From NCBI RefSeq assembly GCF_008122205.1, contig NZ_PHNJ01000005.1, forward strand, positions 124,001 through 188,000: a DNA stretch of 64,000 nucleotides, written 5' to 3'. Position 1 is the stretch's first letter. Every line of letters starts with the position of its first letter. This document shows, one piece after another, positions 51,281 to 61,397 of this stretch. Position numbers and translations under genes: made by a program. Origin of the DNA: Natronococcus pandeyae (GTDB lineage: Archaea > Halobacteriota > Halobacteria > Halobacteriales > Natrialbaceae). The notes under the pieces were generated by a model. That model had not been told where the DNA came from and did not search any database. It worked only from the letters and a program-made list of their open reading frames with translations.

Positions 51281-52057
51281 TCAGTCACCGCTCTCGAACT
51301 CGGTGTACACCGGGAGGTGATCCGATCGAGGCACGCCCTCCGTCGGTTCCACTGCCCGATAGCTCGTCACCGGGACCCCGGACGGAACGAACACGTAATC
51401 GATCCGGTTGCCGACGCTCCCGTCGAAGCCGTGAAACGTTCCGGCGGGACCCGCGACCTCGCTCGCGGCGCGACGGGCGTCCTCGAGGGGGCCCGCGGTC
51501 AGCGTCCGGTGTGGCGGCGAGCCGGCCGTACAGTTCGCGTCCCCCGTCACCACCGGTAGTTCGCCCTCTTCGAGGCGCTCGTTCGCACGCCGCCGCAGGA
51601 GTCTGGCGGACCCGAGTCGCGCCCGCTCTCCGCGGTGGTCGAGGTGCGTGTTACAGAACCAGACCGTGTCCGCCGACCGTCGGTCCCGCAGGCGAACCCA
51701 CGTCGCGACCCGCGGCAGGGCCGCGTCCCAGCCGACGCTCGGTTCTGTCGGCGTCGCCGAAAGCCAGAACGCGCCCGACTCGAGGCACTCGAACCGGTCG
51801 GATCGCCATCCGACGGGGACGAACTCGCCGTCGCGCTCACCGTTCCGGCGCCCGACGCCGTGCCAGTCGTACGCCTCGAGTCCCGCTTGCAGGTCGTCGT
51901 ACTGGTGTGGGAGCGCTTCCTGACAGCCGACGAGATCCGGATCGATTCGGTCGAGTGCCTCGAGCACCCGTGATTTGCGCTCGTCCCACGGATGTTCGTC
52001 TGCCGGCTCGTCGTACCGGACGTTGAACGTACACGTCCGAACGCCACGCGATGACAT
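51281..52057 (-). CDS. endonuclease/exonuclease/phosphatase (EEP) family hydrolase
   Basis: A 258-residue protein from ATG 52057 (MSSRGVRTCTFNVRYDEPAD). CTFNVRY (Asn12), GCQEAL (Glu41), WFCNTHLDHRG, TGDANC and RSDHLPVY are the catalytic set of the EEP fold (as in DNase I and sphingomyelinases). It would hydrolyse a phosphodiester or phosphomonoester; the target (nucleic acid, lipid or inositol phosphate) is not visible. It sits between atpB and atpD on the same strand, breaking the operon order. The longer frame was rejected for lack of composition. Confidence 0.85.
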   Translation of the reverse strand: MSSRGVRTCTFNVRYDEPADEHPWDERKSRVLEALDRIDPDLVGCQEALPHQYDDLQAGLEAYDWHGVGRRNGERDGEFVPVGWRSDRFECLESGAFWLSATPTEPSVGWDAALPRVATWVRLRDRRSADTVWFCNTHLDHRGERARLGSARLLRRRANERLEEGELPVVTGDANCTAGSPPHRTLTAGPLEDARRAASEVAGPAGTFHGFDGSVGNRIDYVFVPSGVPVTSYRAVEPTEGVPRSDHLPVYTEFESGD

Positions 52058-52214
52058 ACTCCGTAACTCACGATCTACCGGGTAATGATTGCGGATCCGA
52101 TTCGCTCGTCGGCTGGTAGCGCGGCTACGGGCGACGGTCACGAATCGGTGTCTTGGTGCCAGAGCATCGAGGCCACCGAAAAAACGGGAGAACGCAGCGC
52201 GAGTCGAGCGCCGA

Positions 52215-53633
52215 TCAGTCGGCCTGGACGGCTTCGGCTTCTTCCTCGCGGTAGTGGACCTCGATGAGGTCCTCGTCGATCCGGTTGAGGGCCTCCTTGG
52301 GCAGCATCGAGAGCAGGTCCCAGCCGAGTTCGAGCGTCTCTTCGATCGAGCGGTCGGTCTCGTACCCCTGCTGGACGAACTCCGACTCGAATCGGTCGGC
52401 GAAGTCGAGGAACTTGTTGTCGCGCTCGGACAGCGCCTCGCGGCCGACGATGTTCACGAGGTCGCGTAGGTCCTCACCCTCGGCGTAGGCGGCGTACATC
52501 TGGTCGGAGACGTCGCCGTGGTCGCCGCGGGTCAGCCCCTCGCCGATCCCGTCGTCCATGAGCCGCGAGAGGCTCGGCAGGACGTTGATCGGCGGCTCGA
52601 TACCCTGGCTGTTCAGGTCGCGGTCCATCACGATCTGACCCTCGGTAATGTAGCCGGTCAGGTCCGGGATCGGGTGGGTGTCGTCGTCCCCGGGCATCGT
52701 GAGGATCGGGATCTGCGTCACCGACCCCTCGCGGCCTTCGATACGGCCGGCGCGTTCGTAGAGCTGCGCCAGGTCCGTGTACATGTATCCGGGGTAGCCA
52801 CGGCGACCCGGAACCTCCTCACGTGCGGCACCGATCTCGCGCAGCGCCTCACAGTAGTTGGTAATGTCCGTCAGGATGACCAGCACGTGGTATCCCTTCT
52901 CGAAGGCGAGGTACTCCGCCGTCGTCAGCGCGAGTCGCGGCGTGACCGTTCGCTCGACTGCGGGGTCGTCCGCGAGGTTCATGAAGACGACCGAGCGCTC
53001 GAGTGCGCCCGTGCGCTCGAAGTCCTGCATGAACTCGTTCGCCTCTTCCTGGGTGATCCCCATCGCGCCGAAGATGACTGCGAATTCCGAGCCCTCCTCG
53101 TCGTCGTCACCCTCCTCTTCCTCTTCCGGCACGGTCGCCTGTCGGGCGATCTGGAGTGCGAGTTCGTTGTGGGGCAGTCCGGAGCCGGAGAAGATCGGCA
53201 GCTTCTGGCCACGAACCAGCGTGTTCATGCCGTCGATGGCGGAGACACCCGTCTGGATGAACTCCTCGGGGTACTCCCGGGAGTAGGGGTTGATCGCTTC
53301 ACCGACGATGTCGATGCGCTCGTCCGGAACGATCTCGGGACCGCCGTCGATCGGGTTCCCGGAGCCGTCGAGCACCCGTCCGAGAAGGTCCTCGGTGACG
53401 GGCATCTTCATCGTCTCGCCCAGGAAGCGAACGGACGCGTTGCGGTCGATACCGCCCGTCCCCTCGAAGACCTGGATCGAGACGAGACCCTCACTCGATT
53501 CCAGCACCTGTCCGCGCAGGGTGTCGCCGTCCGGCGTCTCGATCTCGACGATCTCGTTGTAGCCGACGGGTTCGTCGACCTCGGCGAACACCAGCGGACC
53601 ACTGATTTCCGTGATTGTCTGGTACTCTTTCAT
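52215..53633 (-). CDS. atpB: A-type ATP synthase subunit B
   Basis: A 472-residue regulatory head subunit. It resembles subunit A but lacks the P-loop ([19 protein letters not shown] takes its place). [22 protein letters not shown] and [13 protein letters not shown] are conserved. An acidic insert ([12 protein letters not shown], around residue 178) is a halophilic feature. It starts two bases after the end of atpA. Three A and three B subunits form the catalytic head. The start at ATG 53633 is clear. Confidence 0.96.
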   Translation of the reverse strand: MKEYQTITEISGPLVFAEVDEPVGYNEIVEIETPDGDTLRGQVLESSEGLVSIQVFEGTGGIDRNASVRFLGETMKMPVTEDLLGRVLDGSGNPIDGGPEIVPDERIDIVGEAINPYSREYPEEFIQTGVSAIDGMNTLVRGQKLPIFSGSGLPHNELALQIARQATVPEEEEEGDDDEEGSEFAVIFGAMGITQEEANEFMQDFERTGALERSVVFMNLADDPAVERTVTPRLALTTAEYLAFEKGYHVLVILTDITNYCEALREIGAAREEVPGRRGYPGYMYTDLAQLYERAGRIEGREGSVTQIPILTMPGDDDTHPIPDLTGYITEGQIVMDRDLNSQGIEPPINVLPSLSRLMDDGIGEGLTRGDHGDVSDQMYAAYAEGEDLRDLVNIVGREALSERDNKFLDFADRFESEFVQQGYETDRSIEETLELGWDLLSMLPKEALNRIDEDLIEVHYREEEAEAVQAD

Positions 53634-53635
53634 TG

Positions 53636-55399
53636 TTAGTACAGTGCTCTGATCTGCTCTTCAAGATCCGATTCGAGTTCGTCGATGAACTCGTTCCACT
53701 CCTCGGCGACACCCATCCGGTTGAGCCGTGGAGCGGCATCGACGTCCTGGACCTCTTCGACCGGGACGCCCGCCTCGAGCGCCTCGAAGGCCTCGTCGTT
53801 GAACGTCTTGATCGCACCGAGCATCCGGTAGGTCTTCTTCGGGTCGCAGTAGGTGTCAACGTCGTGGAACGCGTTCTGCTGGAGCCAGGCCTCACGCAGG
53901 TATCGCGCGATCTCGAGCGTGAGCTGCTGGTCTTCCGGCAGTGCGTCCTTGCCGACGAGCTGAACGATCTCCTGGAGTTCGTCCTCCTCGTCGAGCACGT
54001 CGACAGCCCACTGGCGCCGTTCCGGCCAGTCTTCGGCGACGTTCTCCCGGAACCACGGGTCGAGTTGCTGGCGGTACAGCGAGTACGACTCGTTCCAGTT
54101 GATCGACGGGAAGTGACGTCGCTCGGCGAGGTCCGCGTCCAGCGCCCAGAACGTCTTGACGATACGCAGCGTGTTCTGGGTGACGGGCTCGGAGAAGTCG
54201 CCGCCGGGCGGCGAGACCGCGCCGATCACCGACACCGATCCCTGCGTCCCGTTGATGTTCTGGAACAGGCCGGCGCGCTCGTAGAACTCGGAGAGCGCAG
54301 CGGCCAGGTATGCGGGATACCCCTCTTCGCCGGGCATCTCCTCGAGTCGGCTCGAGATCTCGCGCATGGCCTCTGCCCACCGGGAGGTGGAGTCGGCCAT
54401 CAGCGCGACGTCGTACCCCATGTCGCGGTAGTACTCCGCGATCGTGATTCCCGTGTAGATACAGGACTCACGGGCGGCGACGGGCATGTTGGACGTGTTC
54501 GCGATGAGACACGTTCGGGACATCAGCGGCTTCCCGGTCTTCGGGTCTTCCAGTTCCGGGAAGTCCTCGATGACCTCGGTCATCTCGTTGCCACGCTCGC
54601 CACAGCCGACGTAGACGACGATGTCTGCGTCGGCCCACTTGGCGAGCTGGTGCTGGGTGACCGTCTTCCCGGAACCGAACGGACCGGGAATCGCTGCGGT
54701 CCCACCTTTGGCGATCGGGAAGAGGCCGTCGAGGATTCGCTGGCCACTGACCAGCGGGATCGTCGGCGTCTCCTTCTCGGCTGCGGGGCGGGCCTCGCGG
54801 ACGGGCCACTCCTGGTGCATCGTGATCTCCTCGCCGGATTCGAGTTCGGCGACGACCTCTTCGACCGTAAACTCGCCTGCCTCGATCGAGGTGATCTTGC
54901 CGCCCTCGTAGTCCGGCGGCACCATCACTCTGTGCGTGATGCTCGCGGTTTCGGGGACTTTGCCGATGACGTCGCCGGGTTCGACGATCTCGCCCTCGGC
55001 GACGGACGGGGTAAACTCCCACTGCTTCTCGGGGTCGATCCCCGGCGCGTCGACCCCGCGGTCGAGGAACGCCGAGCCCATCTTCTCCTCGAGTTCGTCG
55101 AGCGGGCGCTGGACACCGTCGTAGATGGAGTCCAGCATCCCGGGTCCGAGGTCGACGCTCAGGGGTTCGCCCGTGTTCTCGACGGGTTCACCCGGGCTGA
55201 CACCCGAGGTTTCTTCGTACACCTGAATCGTGGTCAGGTTCCCTTCGATCTCGATGACCTCGCCCATCAGTCCTTCGTCGCCGACGTAGACGACGTCGTT
55301 CATCCGGGCGTCGAGGTCCGTGGCGGATACGACCGGACCGCTCACGCTTTCGATTACACCGTCTTCGTCGACGGATTCGATGTCTTCTGCCTGGCTCAT
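53636..55399 (-). CDS. atpA: A-type ATP synthase subunit A (catalytic)
   Basis: A 587-residue catalytic subunit that makes or hydrolyses ATP in the A1 head. The P-loop [14 protein letters not shown] is visible, and [27 protein letters not shown] and [20 protein letters not shown] follow. The long non-homologous domain typical of A/V-type subunits lies between about 110 and 200. No intein is present; the P-loop region is continuous. It begins two bases after atpF and ends two bases before atpB. Confidence 0.97.
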   Translation of the reverse strand: MSQAEDIESVDEDGVIESVSGPVVSATDLDARMNDVVYVGDEGLMGEVIEIEGNLTTIQVYEETSGVSPGEPVENTGEPLSVDLGPGMLDSIYDGVQRPLDELEEKMGSAFLDRGVDAPGIDPEKQWEFTPSVAEGEIVEPGDVIGKVPETASITHRVMVPPDYEGGKITSIEAGEFTVEEVVAELESGEEITMHQEWPVREARPAAEKETPTIPLVSGQRILDGLFPIAKGGTAAIPGPFGSGKTVTQHQLAKWADADIVVYVGCGERGNEMTEVIEDFPELEDPKTGKPLMSRTCLIANTSNMPVAARESCIYTGITIAEYYRDMGYDVALMADSTSRWAEAMREISSRLEEMPGEEGYPAYLAAALSEFYERAGLFQNINGTQGSVSVIGAVSPPGGDFSEPVTQNTLRIVKTFWALDADLAERRHFPSINWNESYSLYRQQLDPWFRENVAEDWPERRQWAVDVLDEEDELQEIVQLVGKDALPEDQQLTLEIARYLREAWLQQNAFHDVDTYCDPKKTYRMLGAIKTFNDEAFEALEAGVPVEEVQDVDAAPRLNRMGVAEEWNEFIDELESDLEEQIRALY

Positions 55400-55401
55400 A
55401 G

Positions 55402-55737
55402 TTACTCGCTGTCTTCGTCCTCTTCCATTAGGTCGATACCGATCGCGCGCTTGATCTGGTCGCGCAGTCCGCCGCCACCGGTTCCGCTCCCGATGGTGAC
55501 GACGACCGGCTCGACGCTCGTTTCGACGTTCTGGCGGACGTTCCGCGAGAGGTACTCGAGGTCGTCGTCGTGCATGACGACGATGCCGATTTCCTCGTCC
55601 TCGAGGGCGGCCGTCGCGGCGTCGTCGAGCGACTCCGCTTTCTCCTCCTCGGGGACGTTCTCGAAGCGTCGAACGCCCGCGAGTCGGAACCCGGTCGTAA
55701 ACTCCGGACTGCCGACGACTGCGATCTCCTGACTCAT
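55402..55737 (-). CDS. atpF: A-type ATP synthase subunit F
   Basis: A 111-residue rotor/stalk subunit. [22 protein letters not shown] and [15 protein letters not shown] are the family signature. A Gly-rich [21 protein letters not shown] leads to a short acidic tail. It overlaps atpC by four bases (ATGA) and precedes atpA by two bases. It binds subunit D in the central stalk and can control rotation. Confidence 0.94.
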   Translation of the reverse strand: MSQEIAVVGSPEFTTGFRLAGVRRFENVPEEEKAESLDDAATAALEDEEIGIVVMHDDDLEYLSRNVRQNVETSVEPVVVTIGSGTGGGGLRDQIKRAIGIDLMEEDEDSE

Positions 55738-56801
55738 AGGATCACCAGCTCTTCTTCGATCTCGCTTTCGGTGAGACCGACCTCTCGGCCGCGTGCGATT
55801 GCACGGATGTTCTCGACCTCGCGCTCCTTCGCGAGGATGTACGACAGCACCGCCGAGACCGAGGTCGGGTAGATGCTCGAGAGCGTATCGGCGTACTCGA
55901 GCAACGCAGCGTCTAGTGCGTGCTCGAACTGGATAAGGCTGTCAGCATCTCGAAGTCGATCCATCGCACCCGAGAGTCGGTCGCCGTACCGTTTGTTCTC
56001 GCCGATATGATCGACGAGTTCGTCGTAGTCCGTGACGAGTCGACTCAGCTCCGTCTCGTCGAACAGGACGCCGCCCTCGATGTAGTAGGCTGCGGGGTCG
56101 AGGTCGGCGCCACTGCGGGCCAGCCGCAGCGCGTTCCGTGCGTTACGGAAGTCGATCTCGGCCTGCAGGAACTCGATGTAGAGGGCTTCCGGCCCCTCCT
56201 GGGGTTCGCTGGCGTTCGGCCGACTGACTCCCTCGAGCAGGTGCTCGAAGAACTCCCGGTCCAGCGCGTTCTCGAGCGGAACGAGCGCGCCCGTCTCCTC
56301 GAACTCCTCGTACGCCACGCTGAGGGGTTCGTAGTAGATCGTGCCGTAGAGGACGTCGATCACGTCCTCGATCTCGTCGACCTCGAGCAGCCGATCGATC
56401 GTCCGATCGTCGAGGTCGCCGGCGCGGATGAGATCCGTCTGAATCTCCTCGGCGTCCGAGTCGGTGTACACACCGCGGATGATCGTCTTGAGATTCCAGA
56501 CGTCGAACTTCCGGAGGTACCGGGCGATGAGGTCGTAGAGCCGTCCCTCCGACCAGTCCAGCAGGTCGTCGAAGTGCTTCGCGAGGTTGCGATTCAGCGC
56601 GTACTCGATCAGGTCGACTCCCGAAAAGCGTGTCCCGAGCGCGTTGATCTCGCGTTCGTACTCCGTCTCCTCCATGAACCGTGCGATCTCGCTCGGCCCC
56701 ATCCGGATCAGCTTGCGATAGTCTTCGTCCGAGAACAACGAGGCTCGGCGTGACCGAACGCGAGCGTTCACGTATTCCGGATTCGAGGCACCTGCACTCA
56801 T
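55734..56801 (-). CDS. atpC: A-type ATP synthase subunit C
   Basis: A 355-residue helical funnel protein that connects the central stalk to the membrane ring. [23 protein letters not shown] starts it, and [35 protein letters not shown] close it; these are typical of subunit C/d. It overlaps atpE and atpF by four bases at its ends, so expression is coupled. No membrane helix is present. Confidence 0.95.
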   Translation of the reverse strand: MSAGASNPEYVNARVRSRRASLFSDEDYRKLIRMGPSEIARFMEETEYEREINALGTRFSGVDLIEYALNRNLAKHFDDLLDWSEGRLYDLIARYLRKFDVWNLKTIIRGVYTDSDAEEIQTDLIRAGDLDDRTIDRLLEVDEIEDVIDVLYGTIYYEPLSVAYEEFEETGALVPLENALDREFFEHLLEGVSRPNASEPQEGPEALYIEFLQAEIDFRNARNALRLARSGADLDPAAYYIEGGVLFDETELSRLVTDYDELVDHIGENKRYGDRLSGAMDRLRDADSLIQFEHALDAALLEYADTLSSIYPTSVSAVLSYILAKEREVENIRAIARGREVGLTESEIEEELVIL

Positions 56802-57433
56802 TGCTCGAAGAGTTGGTTGCTGATCTCCCGGAGGTTATCTTCCCACACGTCCTCGAGCACCGAGTCGAACGTGTTGTTGACCCGAACCCGAGACTGGTCG
56901 CTCTCGACGACGACGCCACCGAGACAGTCGCGCTCACCGGCGTACTCGTAGCCGTCGTAGTCGTCGAGGATCGACTCGATCAGCTCCCGGTCGTCCGCAC
57001 GACCGTAGACGCTGACGTCGTCGCCCCCTTCTTGTGGGCTTTGCCCGCTCGAACGGTCCGAGGCGCCGAGCGCCTCGCTGTCGTCGAACTCCGTGCTCGC
57101 GGCCTCGAGCAGCTCGCGGGTGAGCTCCTCGCGGGTGTCGCCCTCGAGGGCGGCGAGTTCGTCTTCGACCTGTTCCCGGACGTCACCGAGGACGTCGCGG
57201 CGGGCCTCCAGGCGCTTCTGTTTCGCCTCCAGTTTCGCACTGGAGAGTCGCTGTTCACGTAGTTGCTCGGTCTCGCGCTCGATCTCCTGCTCTGCGTTCT
57301 CGAGAGTCTCGTCGGCGTCGGCTTCGGCGGCCGATTCGATCTCCTCGGCGCGAGCCTCGCCCTCGTCGCGGATATCCTCCGCACGCGCGCGGGCTTCTTC
57401 CCGAATGTCTTCTACGACTGTGTCCAAACTCAT
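56798..57433 (-). CDS. atpE: A-type ATP synthase subunit E with acidic insertion
   Basis: A 211-residue peripheral stalk protein. The N-terminal half is one long coiled coil (EDIREEARARAEDIRDEGEA); the C-terminal half has DYDGYEYAGERDCLGGVVVES. A low-complexity segment of about 15 residues (near 123-140, ASDRSSGQSPQEGGDDVSVY) sits between the halves and probably lengthens it beyond the usual 185-195. It pairs with subunit H to form the stator. It ends in an ATGA overlap with atpC. Confidence 0.92.
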   Translation of the reverse strand: MSLDTVVEDIREEARARAEDIRDEGEARAEEIESAAEADADETLENAEQEIERETEQLREQRLSSAKLEAKQKRLEARRDVLGDVREQVEDELAALEGDTREELTRELLEAASTEFDDSEALGASDRSSGQSPQEGGDDVSVYGRADDRELIESILDDYDGYEYAGERDCLGGVVVESDQSRVRVNNTFDSVLEDVWEDNLREISNQLFEQ

Positions 57434-57452
57434 TGTAAGAGGGGGTGGTCGC

Positions 57453-57722
57453 TTATTGGACCAGGAAAATGGCGACGATCGCGAAAATGACGAGCGTTTC
57501 CGGCAGAACGGTCATGACGATACCGGGAACGAACATGTCGTCGTCTTCTGCGATTGCGCCAACGGCAGCGGCACCGATACCCCGCTCGGCGTATCCTGCG
57601 GCGAGCGATGCGAGACCGACTGCGAGTGCAGCGGCACCCACGTCGGTGAGGAAAGGCGCTTCCTCGACAGCTTCTCCGTTTTGCAGTACGATGTGGGCGA
57701 GTTCTGGTAGGGTTTCGATCAT
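57453..57722 (-). CDS. atpK: A-type ATP synthase subunit K (membrane ring, proteolipid)
   Basis: An 89-residue ring subunit with two transmembrane helices, one at about 27-57 and one at about 63-87. Glu75 in VLPETLVIF is the ion-binding carboxylate in the second helix. The first helix is rich in Gly and Ala (LAVGLASLAAGYAERGIGAA), which allows tight packing. It lies between atpI and atpE with a 211-base gap before it that contains a promoter-like box. Length is normal for a two-helix ring protein. Confidence 0.95.
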   Translation of the reverse strand: MIETLPELAHIVLQNGEAVEEAPFLTDVGAAALAVGLASLAAGYAERGIGAAAVGAIAEDDDMFVPGIVMTVLPETLVIFAIVAIFLVQ

Positions 57723-57785
57723 AGGTGTCTAATACTCACTGTGGGTTCGATTGCTCCGAACAGCCGTATCTGTCTCTGCGCCCCC

Positions 57786-57793
57786 CATAAAAC
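57786..57793 (-). promoter_or_regulatory. putative internal promoter (TATA box) before atpK
   Basis: On the minus strand this reads TTTTATG, in agttttatgg, about 65-70 bases before the atpK ATG. It lies in a 211-base gap in an otherwise tightly packed operon and might raise expression of the multi-copy ring subunit. Confidence 0.4.
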
Positions 57794-57933
57794 TCTCGAA
57801 ACAATTCGACACAGCTAACCCCTCTCGTCGGTCTCGAGACGGCGTGCTAACCCATCTCACTCACGTCGACCGACCGGTGCCCGTTGTCAGCAACACAAAA
57901 ATGATATAAACAGAACGTTACCCGAGGCGAGTC

Positions 57934-60174
57934 TCAGTCAGCCTGTGGTTGGGCCGACGGCGACTCTTCGGTCTCCTCGTAGTCCTCGTAGCCGAACGGC
58001 TCGTACTCCTCGCCACCGCCCTGGTAGAACTTCTGGAAGAACTCTACGTACTCCAGACGGAGCATCTGGATACCCGCTGCGGTAATCCCCAGCAGGAGGA
58101 CCAGGATGTGCCCGAGGACGAACACGAGGATTGCGGCCGGAATCGTGATCCAGAACGGATCTGCGTGGATGAGGCCGACGAAGTCCTGTTCGTAGCCCGT
58201 AACGTCGTACGTCGGGAGGTTAAAGGCCGTGTACCCGTCCTGGGTGTAGCCGCCGAAGACGAGCAGGTTCACGGCGAACGCCATCCCACCCTTCGCGAGC
58301 AGGACGGCGACCATCCGCAGGTACGAGAGGACGTGGCCGAACGCCCACGCTGGGACCTCGAAGAGGCCAGCGATTCCCTCGCCGACGCCGACCATCACGG
58401 CGCCGACGAAGAACGCGACGAGGCCGACGATGCCGACGATCTCCGGAAGTCCAGCGAAGCCGAAGAACTCGTAGAGAACGGCTTCTTCGGTGGTGCCGAC
58501 GAGGAATTCGGGCTTCTCGTCGACCAGGTGAACACTGAAGATCCAGATGAACAGACCGTTCATCGTGAGAATCCACGACAGACGCTCGTAGACTGCAGCC
58601 TTGACGCTGTGACCGAGCTCGTTGATGAAGCCCAGGATCAGTCCCATGTTCAGGTGGATCAGGCCGAAGCCGATGCTGAAGACGATCCAGAAGATCGCCC
58701 AGTCGGTCGCCTGGAGGCCCTTATCGAGCGTTCCCGCGAGCGGGAGCATGAGCCCCAGATCGGCCATGTGGACGCCGAAGATGTCGTCGTACAGCCAACC
58801 GAACAGTATCGTGAACGCGCCGGCCCAGATCCCGATCGTACCCAGCGCCTTGCCGGCGTCGGAGTCAAAGATCTTCCAGCAGCCCCAGCCCATCAGCATG
58901 TAGAGGATCCCGTAGCCGATGTCCCCGATCATAAACCCGAACGCGAACGGGTAGGTCAGGAACACCAGCACCGTGGGATCGAGTTCGCTGTACTTGGGCT
59001 GGCTCACCATCTTGACCAGCAGTTCGAACGGCTTCGCTGGCGTGATGTTGTTGAGAATGACCGGCGGCTCGTCGTCCATCGTCACGGCGCCGCTGCCGCG
59101 TTCGCCGGACTGTGGCTGGCCGCCGTCGGTCGCGGCCTTTCGCTGTGCCGGCTGGTCGGCGTCCTCGGTCTCGGCACTCGGCTCGTCGCCGTCACCGTCT
59201 CCGCCGCTTCCGGTGTGGGCCTCCGCACCGTGTTCGTGCTCCTCGTAGTCGGCGGTCTCGAGCTCTTCGATCTCGACACTGTCGCCGACGGCGTCGCGCA
59301 GCGCGGAGACGAACGCCTCGTACTGGTTCGCGGGAATCCAGCCCTCGGCGATGAACGCCCGGTCGCTGGTCGCGAACTGCAGCGGCGCTTCCGCGCGCTG
59401 GACCTCGATGGTCAGCTCCTCCTCGACGCGCAGCAGGAACGAGCCCTCGTTGGCCTTGATCTGCTCGAGTTCCGCGTCGATCTCCTCGAGTTCGGATTCG
59501 AGTTCGCGCTTTCGTTCCTCGAGGTCGGCGACGTACGCGTCGGGGCCCTGCTCGGTTTCGGGCACCTCGTAGCGGGCGAACTCGACGCCGACGAGCGCGT
59601 CGTCGACGACGTTTTCCTCTGTCGCGTCTTCCGTCGGTGCGGCGACGACGGCGACGACGTCACCGCCGGTGAACGTCTCGAAGGCTCGGATCTCGTCCGA
59701 CGCCTCGAGTGCGTCCTCGACGTCCGCTACCGGCCCTTCGCCGACCAGGACGTCGACCGACTCGTACCCCGACAGCAGGTCGAGGTCGATCCCCAACTCC
59801 GCGAACGGGGCGACCCGGTCGATACGATCGTTGACCTGGCGGAGCTCCTCGCGGACCTCGCTACGACGGTCGTCGAGCTGGTTGATCTTCGTGCGAATCC
59901 GCTCGAGTCGCTGTTCCCAGTCGTCGTCGATCGTCCCTGGGGCGGTGTCCTCCTCGGACAGTTCCAGGGCACTCTCGAGCGCTCGGACGGTCACCAGCTT
60001 CTCGGAGGCGTTCTCCGCCCCTTCGATCGGGTTTCCGTTGTCGAACCCCTGCCAGGAGCCGTCGTAATCCGAGAGATGAACCAGGTTCAGTTCGTGGATT
60101 CGTTCGATGACCGTCGGCATCACAGCCTTCGAACCGGTCACCGAAACCTTGCTCATCCGCTCAGGTCTGAGCAT
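57934..60174 (-). CDS. atpI: A-type ATP synthase subunit I (a)
   Basis: A 746-residue membrane stator subunit. The N-terminal half (about 1-370) is soluble with coiled coils (LERIRTKINQLDDRRSEVREE) and an acidic/Gly linker near 330-375. The C-terminal half has about seven or eight helices, including FAFGFMIGDIGYGILYML and the conserved FGHVLSYLRMVAVLLAKGG helix whose Arg faces the ring. The C-terminal tail is acidic. It overlaps atpH by 14 bases. It forms the ion half-channels. Confidence 0.95.
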   Translation of the reverse strand: MLRPERMSKVSVTGSKAVMPTVIERIHELNLVHLSDYDGSWQGFDNGNPIEGAENASEKLVTVRALESALELSEEDTAPGTIDDDWEQRLERIRTKINQLDDRRSEVREELRQVNDRIDRVAPFAELGIDLDLLSGYESVDVLVGEGPVADVEDALEASDEIRAFETFTGGDVVAVVAAPTEDATEENVVDDALVGVEFARYEVPETEQGPDAYVADLEERKRELESELEEIDAELEQIKANEGSFLLRVEEELTIEVQRAEAPLQFATSDRAFIAEGWIPANQYEAFVSALRDAVGDSVEIEELETADYEEHEHGAEAHTGSGGDGDGDEPSAETEDADQPAQRKAATDGGQPQSGERGSGAVTMDDEPPVILNNITPAKPFELLVKMVSQPKYSELDPTVLVFLTYPFAFGFMIGDIGYGILYMLMGWGCWKIFDSDAGKALGTIGIWAGAFTILFGWLYDDIFGVHMADLGLMLPLAGTLDKGLQATDWAIFWIVFSIGFGLIHLNMGLILGFINELGHSVKAAVYERLSWILTMNGLFIWIFSVHLVDEKPEFLVGTTEEAVLYEFFGFAGLPEIVGIVGLVAFFVGAVMVGVGEGIAGLFEVPAWAFGHVLSYLRMVAVLLAKGGMAFAVNLLVFGGYTQDGYTAFNLPTYDVTGYEQDFVGLIHADPFWITIPAAILVFVLGHILVLLLGITAAGIQMLRLEYVEFFQKFYQGGGEEYEPFGYEDYEETEESPSAQPQAD

Positions 60175-60493
60175 GGACGTCCTCCTGGAACAGTTCGACG
60201 ACGTAGTCGGTTACTTCGTCGACCCGGTCTTGGGCACGCTCGGCGAGCGCCTCGCGCTCCTGTTCGCCCTCGCGAAGGACGCGCTCACACTCTTCGTCGA
60301 TCTCCTGGCGCGCCTCCTCGAGGCGACGCTCCTTGAGATCCCGCGCTTCTTGTTCCGCTTCCGTGCGAATCTCCTCGGCACGTTTCCGGGCCTCGGCTAT
60401 CCGCTCGTCGCGGTCGTTCTCTGCCAATGCGACGATCTCGTCGGCCTCTTCCTCCGCCGACTTAATTCGTTCGAGAACCTCTGGCCTCGGCAT
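60161..60493 (-). CDS. atpH: A-type ATP synthase subunit H (AhaH)
   Basis: A 110-residue, almost wholly helical charged protein (PEVLERIKSAEEEADEIVALA). It forms a heterodimeric coiled coil with subunit E in the peripheral stalk. It is the first gene of the operon. A TATA-like cgtatatgg lies about 35 bases before the ATG. The end overlaps atpI by 14 bases. Length fits AhaH/subunit G-type proteins. Confidence 0.92.
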   Translation of the reverse strand: MPRPEVLERIKSAEEEADEIVALAENDRDERIAEARKRAEEIRTEAEQEARDLKERRLEEARQEIDEECERVLREGEQEREALAERAQDRVDEVTDYVVELFQEDVHAQT

Positions 60494-60523
60494 ACTCTAA
60501 GCAAGGGAACGTTTGCGGCAACG

Positions 60524-60532
60524 CGTATATGG
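60524..60532 (-). promoter_or_regulatory. putative TATA box of the ATP synthase operon
   Basis: ccatatacg on the minus strand, centred about 35 bases before the atpH ATG at 60493. It is the best candidate for the main promoter of the operon. Confidence 0.5.
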
Positions 60533-60731
60533 TAGTTGCGAAAGTATCCCGGCCGATTGCGGTCTCAATCGGCGGTAGTCGGTTATTATCCCGCCGGCTG
60601 TACCCGCCCGTCGAAGTCGACGAGACCAACCGGCGAGTCCAACGCACCGGCTCACGGCGACAGTGTCTCCGAACGCCGCCGTTCGTCCGGGAACAGTAGA
60701 CATATGCCAGTCGGATCGAAAGCCACTCCCA

Positions 60732-61355
60732 ATGGGAGTTCTCGAGAACAAGGCCCGTGCCCGGCTGTTCTACAAGTACCTCTCGCAGGTCTACGATCGG
60801 GTGAACCCCTTCGTCTGGACCGAGGAGATGCGAAACGACGCCCTCGAGCTACTCGACCTCGAGTCCGGAATGACGGTCCTCGACGTCGGCTGTGGAACCG
60901 GCTTCGCGACCGAGGGACTGCTCGAGCACGTCGACGAGGTGTACGCCATCGACCAGAGCGAACACCAGCTCGAGCAGGCCTACGCCAAGTTCGGCAAGCG
61001 GGCGCCGCCGGTACAGTTCCATCGCGGCGACGCCGAACGGCTGCCGTTCGCGACGAACACGTTCGACGTCGTCTGGTCGTCGGGCTCGATCGAGTACTGG
61101 CCGAACCCGATTCTCGCCCTGCGCGAGTTCCGGCGCGTGCTGAAACCCGGCGGGCAGGTGCTGGTCGTCGGGCCGAACTATCCCGACAACCCCGTGACGC
61201 AGAAACTGGCTGACGCGATAATGCTCTTTTACGACGAGTACGAGGCCGACCGAATGTTCAAAACGGCCGGCTTCGAGGAGGTCAAACACGCGTTCATGGG
61301 CCCGGAGTACGAACCGGAGGTCGCGATCACGACGATCGGACGCGCTCCGGAGTAG
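60732..61355 (+). CDS. SAM-dependent methyltransferase (ubiquinone/menaquinone-type)
   Basis: A 207-residue class I methyltransferase. VLDVGCGTGFATEGLLEHV is SAM-binding motif I, VYAIDQSEHQLEQA motif II, GDAERLPFATNTFDVVWSSG motif III/IV, and FRRVLKPGGQVLVVGP motif V. The pattern with YDRVNPFVWTEEMRN resembles UbiE/MSBQ-type enzymes, which methylate quinones or tocopherol precursors. The substrate is not proven. The start is ATG 60732. It is divergent from the ATP synthase operon. Confidence 0.87.
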   Translation: MGVLENKARARLFYKYLSQVYDRVNPFVWTEEMRNDALELLDLESGMTVLDVGCGTGFATEGLLEHVDEVYAIDQSEHQLEQAYAKFGKRAPPVQFHRGDAERLPFATNTFDVVWSSGSIEYWPNPILALREFRRVLKPGGQVLVVGPNYPDNPVTQKLADAIMLFYDEYEADRMFKTAGFEEVKHAFMGPEYEPEVAITTIGRAPE

Positions 61356-61397
61356 TCACGGGTCGGCGTTTCGGGTCACGATTCACCGCGCCAAGCG

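Noticed and set aside
53636-55399. Intein within ATP synthase subunit A or B
   Set aside because: Archaeal A subunits sometimes carry inteins, but both genes have normal lengths and continuous P-loop or equivalent regions.
57949-60336. 795-codon plus-strand ORF opposite atpI
   Set aside because: It is antisense to a highly conserved membrane subunit and has no domain-like pattern.
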